The notes below the pieces were generated by a model. That model made no database searches, was not told where the DNA came from, and saw only the letters and a list, made by a program, of their open reading frames with translations. Below, piece by piece: positions 57,463-64,000 of a DNA stretch of 64,000 nucleotides. The position numbers and the translations under genes are program-made. Source of the DNA: Pseudomonadota bacterium (GTDB taxonomy: Bacteria; Pseudomonadota; Gammaproteobacteria; Burkholderiales; Burkholderiaceae_B); NCBI GenBank assembly GCA_023423975.1, contig JAFAEO010000083.1, positions 73,927 through 137,926 of the forward strand, given 5' to 3'. Each line of letters begins with the position of its first letter. Position 1 is the first letter of the stretch.

Positions 57463-60250
57463 GACCGGCCTCGTTCTTTTCTGACCAGGACAACAAGTCC
57501 TGCACTACCCGTTCCATCCGCATCGATCTAGAGCCCTTTACCAGTATGCTTGCGGGCTGTCTTGCAACGACCCTTTCTGCGATTTCATGTATATCTGTCA
57601 TATGTTCTGCCGTCGGGCCACACGCCCGCGCAGCCAGCGCACTGGCATTTCCATATGTAAACACATATGAAATGCCTTTATTACGGGCATATTGCCCCAC
57701 TTCCTCATGCATTTGCGGCCCGTTCTCGCCCACTTCGGCCATATCACCCAGAACCAGTACGGTTGGCGCAGGCAGTGCGGCCAGAACGTCGATTGCTGCA
57801 ATTACAGAGTCCGGATTCGCATTATACGAGTCATCGACCAGCGTAAGGTCGCCAGACAGGGTATGGCTGCGCATTCGTCCCTTGACCGGGGCAAATGCCT
57901 GCAGACCGTCACGGATATCTGTCAGACTAATACCCGCGGCATGGGCGCAAGCGGCTGCCGCCAGACTGTTGCGCACATTGTGGGTGCCAGCGATGGCCAG
58001 ACGCACATCGATCTGTCCTGCCGGGGTTTTCATGACAAACGAAATACCTAGCGGATCGGGAACAACAGATTCGGCGTAAAAATCGGCATCGGCCGTCTGC
58101 CCGAAAGTCAGCACCCGGCGTTCCCCGGCCAGCTCCCGCCATAGGTCGGCGTAAGGTTCATCGATAGGAAAAATTGCGGTCCCGTCGGCCGGCAAAAACG
58201 AAAATACCTGACCATTTTCAATGGCCACAGCCTGGACCGTATGCATGAATTCTTGATGCTCGCGCTGCGCATTGGTCACCACTGCGATACTGGGTTCACA
58301 CAACGCGGCCAGTTGCTCGATTTCACCGGGATGGTTCATGCCAAGCTCCAGTACGGCCATCTGATGCTCGGACGTCAATTTAAGCAGACTGCGCGGCACA
58401 CCCCATTGGTTATTCAAATTGCCTTCAGTCGCAAAACGGTGCTCAGTGCCAACACCAGCGGCCAGCACGCAGGAGATCATTTCTTTGGTCGTTGTTTTGC
58501 CATTGCTGCCGGCCACGGCAATTAGCGGCAGGCAATACTGGCGTCGCCAGGCATGCCCCATACTCATCAAGGCAAGCGTGGTATCGGCAACCAGAATTTG
58601 CGGCAGATCCACCGCCGGATCGCGACGACTGACCAGTGCGGCGGTCGCGCCGGCCTGCCGTGCAGCATCGATAAAATCGTGGCCGTCGTGCAGCTCGCCG
58701 CGAATGGCAATAAACAACCCGTTTTCCGGAACATGCCGGGAATCGGTTGAAATCTCGGGCCGATCGCGCAGCAGCAAACCCAGCCGCGACCACTCCAGAT
58801 CATCGAAAGGCTGGCGTTCGTGGTTGATTTCCTGGTAGGTCTCGTGCCCCTTTCCCGCCACCAGCACCACATCAGCGGCAGCCGCCTTCAGGATCATTTC
58901 GATAATCGCGCAGCCGCGATCTGGCTCGGCGCGGGCGCCTTGCGGCATTCCCCTTAGAATATCGTTCAGAATATCGCCAGGCACTTCAGTGCGCGGATTA
59001 TCGCTGGTCACCAGCACCTGATCAGCCAGACGTGCAGCAATCTGCCCCATAATCGGGCGCTTGGACTTATCCCGATCGCCCCCGCAACCGAAAATGCAGA
59101 TCAACTGGCCACCGCGGGCCGTCGCTACCGGCTGCAAGGCCTGCAGTGCGCGCTCCAGCGAATCGGGGGTATGAGAGTAATCGACCACAATCAACGGGCG
59201 CTTGTGACCCGCGTCGGCGCCTGCCGGAGCAACGGTCTGCAAGCGCCCCGGCACCGGCGTGAGCAGCGATACCAGTCCGGCGCTTTGGCGCAAATGAATG
59301 CCCAGGACATCCAGCACGGCAACAACAAGCAGTATATTGGCAATGGAATGTTCGCCCAGCAGCCTTGTGGTCACTTGGGCATCACCGCCGGGCGAACGCA
59401 GCGTAAACACCAGGCCATAATCGCGAAACTCATGTTCGATTGCCGTGAACGTCGCCTGCGGCGCAGTCTTCAGCGAATAGCCCGCTCGGGCCTGCGCCGT
59501 GGTTTTCGCAAAAATGCGTTCACCAGCCTCATCGTCCATATTCACAATGGCATGACTGAGCCCCGGCCACACAAACAAAGCTGCCTTGGCCGCCTCATAG
59601 CGTGCCATGCTCTGATGGTAATCCAGATGATCCAGCGTCAGATTGGTAAATGCAGCTACTTTGACCTGCAGCCCGTCCATGCGGCCCTGCTCGATACCAA
59701 TGGATGACGCCTCCATGGCTACATACTCAACGCCAGCGTCACGCATTTGGGCAATTTGCCGATGCATCGTGAGCACGTCGGGCGTGGTCAGATAACCGCC
59801 CAGGTTGGCTCCGCCTGGCATCACCGTTCCCAATGTGCCGATGGTCGCGCAGGACTTGCCGGCAGCATTGAGCGCTTCGGCAATCCAGGTGACGCAAGAG
59901 GTTTTTCCGTTGGTGCCCGTGACGGCAATGACCGAGACCGCCGCCGAAGGATGGTCATACCAGGCATCGGCAATCTCGCCCAGATGGGCGCGCAGGCCGA
60001 CCACCGGCAGTACCGGCACGGCATGTCCGGCCTCCAGCAATGCCTGGCCCTGGTCCGCACTCGCCACATCGGCAATCACTGCCGCGGCGCCTTTTTTGAT
60101 GGCATCGGGAATATACGCAAGGCCGTTGACGACACTACCTGTACAAGCAACAAAGACATCCCCTTTCTGGATGTCTCTGGAGTCTAGCCGTAAATCCGCT
60201 TTATCCGTGACATGGCCGGCAAGCCATTGTGCTATCTCTCGGCTATTCAT
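57452..60250 (-). CDS. murEF: fused MurE-MurF ligase
   Basis: A single 932-residue protein combining two consecutive Mur ligases. Residues 1 to about 490 are MurE: ATP loop VTGTNGKT near 111, and the DNPR motif near 417, which marks meso-diaminopimelate as substrate. Residues from about 490 are Mur[19 protein letters not shown] at the start, ATP loop [11 protein letters not shown] near 583, [21 protein letters not shown] and [11 protein letters not shown], adding D-Ala-D-Ala. The reading frame runs through without a stop; the MurE end KGHETYQEI passes straight into MurF. The same fusion is known in Bordetella. It begins overlapping the ftsI stop (ATGA). Confidence 0.97.
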   Translation of the reverse strand: MNSREIAQWLAGHVTDKADLRLDSRDIQKGDVFVACTGSVVNGLAYIPDAIKKGAAAVIADVASADQGQALLEAGHAVPVLPVVGLRAHLGEIADAWYDHPSAAVSVIAVTGTNGKTSCVTWIAEALNAAGKSCATIGTLGTVMPGGANLGGYLTTPDVLTMHRQIAQMRDAGVEYVAMEASSIGIEQGRMDGLQVKVAAFTNLTLDHLDYHQSMARYEAAKAALFVWPGLSHAIVNMDDEAGERIFAKTTAQARAGYSLKTAPQATFTAIEHEFRDYGLVFTLRSPGGDAQVTTRLLGEHSIANILLVVAVLDVLGIHLRQSAGLVSLLTPVPGRLQTVAPAGADAGHKRPLIVVDYSHTPDSLERALQALQPVATARGGQLICIFGCGGDRDKSKRPIMGQIAARLADQVLVTSDNPRTEVPGDILNDILRGMPQGARAEPDRGCAIIEMILKAAAADVVLVAGKGHETYQEINHERQPFDDLEWSRLGLLLRDRPEISTDSRHVPENGLFIAIRGELHDGHDFIDAARQAGATAALVSRRDPAVDLPQILVADTTLALMSMGHAWRRQYCLPLIAVAGSNGKTTTKEMISCVLAAGVGTEHRFATEGNLNNQWGVPRSLLKLTSEHQMAVLELGMNHPGEIEQLAALCEPSIAVVTNAQREHQEFMHTVQAVAIENGQVFSFLPADGTAIFPIDEPYADLWRELAGERRVLTFGQTADADFYAESVVPDPLGISFVMKTPAGQIDVRLAIAGTHNVRNSLAAAACAHAAGISLTDIRDGLQAFAPVKGRMRSHTLSGDLTLVDDSYNANPDSVIAAIDVLAALPAPTVLVLGDMAEVGENGPQMHEEVGQYARNKGISYVFTYGNASALAARACGPTAEHMTDIHEIAERVVARQPASILVKGSRSMRMERVVQDLLSWSEKNEAGHAL

Positions 60251-62067
60251 CCCTGACTCCTCTTGGGTACGGTATTTCGCGCCTCAAGAGGAGCTGGTTC
60301 GATCGGCGCATCGGGAGGGACGGCCAGATACTTCAGCGTATCTTCAATAATGGAAGCCGCCACCGGCCCGGCAATCACGCTGCCGTAGTAACCGCCCTTG
60401 CGCGGCTGGTCAAGCGTGACGGCCACGATAATCCGTGGCTTGGAAATGGGCGCCATGGCCACGAATGAGCCTCTATAGTCTTTACGGCTATAACGCCCAT
60501 CTATAATTTTACGGGCTGTGCCACTCTTGCCGCCGATCCGGTAGCCCATGACCTTGCCCTGAATCTTTGTCCCTTCAGAACCGGCCGCATCTTCCAGCAT
60601 CTGACGTACAGCGCGGGCGGTTTCCGGTTTATAAATCTGGATGCTGGTCGGGTTGGCCCGGTTTTTCACCAGGGACAGCGAAATCATATCGCCGTTGCGG
60701 GCCAGCGCCGTGTAGGCGTGCGCCATTTGCAGCAACGAGACGGACAGGCCGTAACCATATGCCATGGTGGCCCGTTCGATAGGACGCCACCGCTCCCAGG
60801 GACGCACGCGTCCGGAAGCGGCGCCGGGAAACCCCATATTGGGCGCCTGCCCGAAGCCCAGCGCGTTAAATACCGTCCACATTTGATCCGAGCGCAAGCG
60901 TTCGGAGATCATGGTCATGCCGATATTGCTTGAACGACGGATGATGCCGGCCACGTCCAGCACTCCGTTGCGTGTACTCACGTCTGTAATGGTTGCGCCC
61001 TGGTAACGATAGGTGCCGTGTCCGGTATTGAATTTGGTTTTTGTGGTCACCACGCCGGCATCAAGTGCCAGTGCGGCCACCAACGGCTTCACAATAGAGC
61101 CAGGTTCGAACGTATCGGTAATGGCCCGGTTGCGCAGCGCTGCACCCCGCCGCTCCTGCTGGATATTGGGATTGTATGTAGGCAGGCTGACCATTGAAAG
61201 GATTTCACCGTTCTGCGCATCAACAACCACTGCTGCGCCAGAAGATGCTTCATGATCCGCGATGGCCTTTTGCAGGGCCTTGGAAACGAGAAACTGCACG
61301 CGACTATCAACGGTCAACTCCAGATTCTGCCCGTCGCGGGCAGGCTCCACTTCCTGCATGTCGCCAATGATGCGGCCCAGGCGATCACGCAGCACTTTAC
61401 GTAGTCCAGCCTGACCCGACAACTGCTTGTTGAATTCCAGTTCTACGCCCTCAATTCCGCGATCTTCGATATTGGTAAAGCCCACGATGTGCGCCATCAA
61501 TGAGCCTTGCGGGTAGGAGCGACGGGTTTCGGACAACAATCCGATCCCGGGAATTTTCATTTTCTGAATTTCGGTCGCCGGCTCCATGGCAACCTGACGG
61601 CGCAGATAAACAAACGTTTTGTCCGAACTGCCCAGACGTGTCGTCAAATCTTTAAGCGACATGTCCAGCAGTTTTGCCAGGCGCGCCAGCTGTTCAGGTG
61701 TAGCGCTTCGGGTCTCTTCAGGCGAGGCCCAGACCGCTTTTGCAGGAATGCTGGTTGCCAGGAACTCGCCATTGCGATCCAGCACACGCCCGCGATTGGC
61801 CGGCAGCACCAGCGTACGCTCATAACGCTTGCCGCCTTCGGCCTGCAAAAAATCATTGTTCATCGTCTGCAGGTAAAGCGATTTTGCAATGACAGTAGTA
61901 AATCCCAGGCTGATCACAACAAACAGCAAACGCGCACGCCACTTGGGAATCTGCACATGCAGCACCGGACTGCTGCTGTAGTAGTGATGCTGAGATGGGC
62001 GCTTACCTGGCTGGTAACCGCCGCGTGATGTTTTTTTTGATTTGAACAAATCCAGATTCAGCTTCAT
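60247..62067 (-). CDS. ftsI: septal peptidoglycan transpeptidase FtsI (PBP3)
   Basis: A 606-residue class B penicillin-binding protein that cross-links septal peptidoglycan with FtsW. A short cytoplasmic tail and one membrane helix (about residues 45-65) precede the pedestal domain (NRGRVLDRNGEFLATS). The transpeptidase active sites are SxxK in FEPGSIVKPLV, SSN in RRSSNIGM and KSG in GGKSGTARK. Overlaps ftsL and murEF by four bases each. Confidence 0.98.
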   Translation of the reverse strand: MKLNLDLFKSKKTSRGGYQPGKRPSQHHYYSSSPVLHVQIPKWRARLLFVVISLGFTTVIAKSLYLQTMNNDFLQAEGGKRYERTLVLPANRGRVLDRNGEFLATSIPAKAVWASPEETRSATPEQLARLAKLLDMSLKDLTTRLGSSDKTFVYLRRQVAMEPATEIQKMKIPGIGLLSETRRSYPQGSLMAHIVGFTNIEDRGIEGVELEFNKQLSGQAGLRKVLRDRLGRIIGDMQEVEPARDGQNLELTVDSRVQFLVSKALQKAIADHEASSGAAVVVDAQNGEILSMVSLPTYNPNIQQERRGAALRNRAITDTFEPGSIVKPLVAALALDAGVVTTKTKFNTGHGTYRYQGATITDVSTRNGVLDVAGIIRRSSNIGMTMISERLRSDQMWTVFNALGFGQAPNMGFPGAASGRVRPWERWRPIERATMAYGYGLSVSLLQMAHAYTALARNGDMISLSLVKNRANPTSIQIYKPETARAVRQMLEDAAGSEGTKIQGKVMGYRIGGKSGTARKIIDGRYSRKDYRGSFVAMAPISKPRIIVAVTLDQPRKGGYYGSVIAGPVAASIIEDTLKYLAVPPDAPIEPAPLEARNTVPKRSQG

Positions 62068-62408
62068 TGCGCTCCCCTTGGCGCCGGTGTGGCAGCAGAT
62101 TTTTCCGTGGCCGTTGCCGCTCGGGCGATGCCTGCATTCATTTCTGATTCTTTGATGAAAACGGTTTGATTAATCTGCGGGGTCTGCATGCTGAGCTTAT
62201 CGGACATCACCCGGTCTATATTGGCGCTGGTGGTCAGTTGCGCACGTTCAAGCAGCAAGTGACGCCAGTCAACTTCCAGTTCGCGCTCGGCGGCCTGAGC
62301 CCGACCAATATCGATATAAAGTAAACGTTGCTGATAGCGGCTGGACACCAGGGAAATGGCACTGTACATGAAAAAACCGATCAGAAATATCAGTGCGAGG
62401 CGGGCCAC
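62064..62408 (-). CDS. ftsL: cell division protein FtsL
   Basis: A 114-residue bitopic protein with a short N-tail, one helix (residues 3-20) and a periplasmic coiled coil ([23 protein letters not shown]). It forms the FtsQLB complex that activates FtsWI. Its start lies within the last 19 bases of rsmH. Confidence 0.9.
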   Translation of the reverse strand: MARLALIFLIGFFMYSAISLVSSRYQQRLLYIDIGRAQAAERELEVDWRHLLLERAQLTTSANIDRVMSDKLSMQTPQINQTVFIKESEMNAGIARAATATEKSAATPAPRGAQ

Positions 62409-63469
62409 GATCCTCTCCTTTTCTGTGTATCCATGCCGGGCAGCGCCGCGCGGATCGCATTTTCGTGCGCCTGGTTCCAGGCGGCATCGGTACGTTCGGC
62501 AACGCGCAGCACGGCAGAGCGCGAACGCGGATTATCGCGAACCTCGCCCTCCTCGGCCAATACCCTGCCCAGATTCTTCAAAACCGCTTCGGGCATTTCA
62601 CTCTCACGCAAGGGCATACGGGCAAGCTCGGGCGGCAGCGAAGAAGCTGCTGCAAAACACTGCTTGACCATGCGGTCTTCAAGAGAATGAAAACTGATCA
62701 CCGCCATTCTTCCTTGTGGAGCCAGTACCTTCAGAATTGACGCGAGGGTGTCCGCCAATTCCTTGAGTTCTTCATTGATGTGAATCCGTATAGCTTGAAA
62801 GGTGCGTGTGGCCGGATGTTGGCCTTTTTCCCGCGTACGGACGACGTTTGCGACGAGCTCGGCAAGTTCGAGCGTTGTGCACAAAGGGCTGGATTGGCGG
62901 CGAGCATCAATCGCCTTTGCAATCTGGAAAGCAAACCGTTCTTCGCCATAATATTTAATGACCTCCTTCATGTTGTCCACACTGGCCTGGGCCAGCCACT
63001 GAGCGGCCGTCTGACCGCGACTTGTATCCATCCGCATATCCAGTGGGCCGTCCCGCATGAACGAAAACCCCCTGGCTGCCTCATCAATCTGTGGCGATGA
63101 AACGCCTAAATCCATCATGACGCCATCAATCTGCGTCACCCCCTGCTCGGCCAGCGCCGGCACCATGGTGGCAAAACCATCATGAATCACCGTGACCCTG
63201 GCATCTTCGCGACTTAACTGCATTGCTGCTTCTATCGCGCGCGGATCCTTGTCAAACACAAACAACCGGGCACTTTTGCTCAGGGCGGACAGCAGCAGGC
63301 GACTGTGCCCGCCCCGACCAAAAGTTCCATCTACGAACACACCATCGCGCTTTGCCGGTGGCGCCCACTGCCTGACCGCGGCAGATTTAGCGTAAAAATC
63401 GGCAAGTACCAGCGCGTTGACGGTTTCTTCATACAAAACCGGCTTGTGTTCGTATCCTGCTTCTGCCAT
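62390..63469 (-). CDS. rsmH: 16S rRNA (cytosine1402-N4)-methyltransferase RsmH
   Basis: A 359-residue SAM-dependent enzyme (formerly MraW) that methylates C1402 of 16S rRNA in the decoding centre. [10 protein letters not shown], the SAM loop [22 protein letters not shown] and [13 protein letters not shown] are all conserved. The ATG at 63469 overlaps the mraZ stop (TGATG); a GTG one codon earlier is an alternative. Confidence 0.97.
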   Translation of the reverse strand: MAEAGYEHKPVLYEETVNALVLADFYAKSAAVRQWAPPAKRDGVFVDGTFGRGGHSRLLLSALSKSARLFVFDKDPRAIEAAMQLSREDARVTVIHDGFATMVPALAEQGVTQIDGVMMDLGVSSPQIDEAARGFSFMRDGPLDMRMDTSRGQTAAQWLAQASVDNMKEVIKYYGEERFAFQIAKAIDARRQSSPLCTTLELAELVANVVRTREKGQHPATRTFQAIRIHINEELKELADTLASILKVLAPQGRMAVISFHSLEDRMVKQCFAAASSLPPELARMPLRESEMPEAVLKNLGRVLAEEGEVRDNPRSRSAVLRVAERTDAAWNQAHENAIRAALPGMDTQKRRGSWPASH

Positions 63470-63900
63470 CACAGTGAAAAATGCTCAAGACTGTCAGGCA
63501 GACCCTTGGCCAGATCCTGCGCCTGTTGCTGCGCAAAGATCGTGGCATCCCATAAATCAAAGTGCTTACCCATGCCCACCAGCACCACATCTTTCACAAT
63601 GCTGGTTGCCATGCGCAATTCCGGCGCAATCAAAATACGGCCCGAACCGTCAATTTCTACGTCCTGGGCATTACCCAGCAACATGCGTTGCACGTGACGC
63701 GCAGACATGGGAAACGCCATGATGGCCTCGCGTTTTTCTTCCCATACCGGGCGCGGGTATATAAGCAAACCGCCGTCAAAGTTGCGGGTGACAGTCAGGG
63801 CGCCGCCTGCGGCCTCGGTCAGGGCGTCGCGATACCGGGTTGGAATAGTCATCCTCCCCTTGGCATCCAGCGTGAGCGCACTGTTTCCCTGAAATATCAC
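63469..63900 (-). CDS. mraZ: transcriptional regulator MraZ
   Basis: A 143-residue protein with two AbrB-like swapped-hairpin halves ([17 protein letters not shown] and [16 protein letters not shown]), each with the conserved D-x-x-G-R motif. In E. coli MraZ represses its own dcw promoter. I chose the GTG at 63900, which gives the standard start ([15 protein letters not shown]) and has GGGAT upstream; an in-frame GTG at 63921 would add residues overlapping the operator boxes. It is the first gene of the cluster. Confidence 0.93.
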   Translation of the reverse strand: MIFQGNSALTLDAKGRMTIPTRYRDALTEAAGGALTVTRNFDGGLLIYPRPVWEEKREAIMAFPMSARHVQRMLLGNAQDVEIDGSGRILIAPELRMATSIVKDVVLVGMGKHFDLWDATIFAQQQAQDLAKGLPDSLEHFSL

Positions 63901-63906
63901 TTTTAT

Positions 63907-63941
63907 CCCACAATTTTGCACAAAATCCTACTTTTTCCCAC
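63907..63941 (-). promoter_or_regulatory. MraZ operator: four boxes at 10-bp spacing
   Basis: On the minus strand, boxes GTGGG (63937-63941), GTAGG (63927-63931), GTGCA (63917-63921) and GTGGG (63907-63911) repeat exactly every 10 bases, that is, on one face of the helix. The known MraZ site is TGGGN direct repeats with 5-base spacers. The run extends from the -10 element to just before the mraZ start; two boxes are perfect and two degenerate. Confidence 0.85.
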
Positions 63942-63968
63942 TTTAAGTGAATGCGCGCAAATGGTCAA
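63940..63968 (-). promoter_or_regulatory. dcw cluster promoter (Pmra)
   Basis: On the minus strand: -35 TTGACC (63963-63968), a 17-base spacer and -10 TAAAGT (63940-63945). It is directly followed by the MraZ boxes, so MraZ bound there would block initiation. Confidence 0.75.
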
Positions 63969-64000
63969 GTTCTATTTAGTGACTTTTTCCAATCACAACA

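Noticed and set aside
1..64000. Mobile elements, prophage, CRISPR arrays, integrase genes
   Set aside because: No transposase, integrase, repeat-spacer array or phage genes were seen, and the gene order is that of a stable chromosomal region.

Overview
The window is chromosomal DNA of a betaproteobacterium, most likely an Alcaligenaceae member (Bordetella/Achromobacter/Advenella group). The grounds are a complete division and cell-wall (dcw) cluster ending in lpxC with dciA, an M23 peptidase gene and secA next to it, a murE-murF gene fusion of the kind known from Bordetella, and a heme operon in the bhuRSTUV order. The genus cannot be fixed from the sequence alone. I see no prophage, insertion sequence, integron, CRISPR array or rRNA. 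Genes are dense, with many ATGA or TGATG stop/start overlaps.

Layout. 1-1.2 kb: the 3' end of a TonB-dependent siderophore receptor overlapping fhuF (ferric-siderophore reductase). 1.3-4.8 kb: a secreted polysaccharide deacetylase, recQ and a small secreted protein of unknown function. 4.9-7.1 kb: thiOSG, making the thiazole half of thiamine. 7.1-11.7 kb: azlCD (branched-chain amino acid export), a GFA-family zinc protein and aconitase acnA with an unusual insert. 12.5-18.6 kb: hmuRSTUV (heme receptor, heme-degrading factor, heme ABC importer) behind a Fur-type promoter, with a divergent pirin gene. 20-23.2 kb: rraA-like, patatin lipoprotein, ynfA and sodC.

23.5-31.5 kb: one eight-gene transcription unit with a complete branched-chain-type ABC importer (livHMGF plus a periplasmic binding protein) wrapped around an aldehyde dehydrogenase, a short-chain dehydrogenase and a zinc alcohol dehydrogenase. 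It looks like an import-and-oxidise cassette for an unidentified alcohol or aldehyde-yielding substrate. 31.7-40.5 kb: an MFS transporter, tRNA-Lys(UUU), a GH31-family protein that appears to have lost both catalytic acids, an MnmC-like protein with a degenerate methyltransferase half, an inositol monophosphatase (suhB) and mgtE.

40.7-63.9 kb: secA, an M23 peptidase and dciA, then lpxC-ftsZ-ftsA-ftsQ-ddl-murC-murG-ftsW-murD-mraY-murEF-ftsI-ftsL-rsmH-mraZ, listed from low to high coordinate and transcribed right to left except dciA. The dcw promoter lies at the right edge with four MraZ-type boxes at exact 10-bp spacing. Together these genes make lipid II (MurC-G, MraY, Ddl), assemble the septal machinery (FtsZ, A, Q, L, I, W) and set lipid A synthesis (LpxC).

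Most of the window is conserved core genome. The parts most worth a second look are the GH31 pseudoenzyme, the degenerate MnmC, the aconitase insert, the import/oxidation cassette and several unexplained inverted or direct repeats at gene starts.
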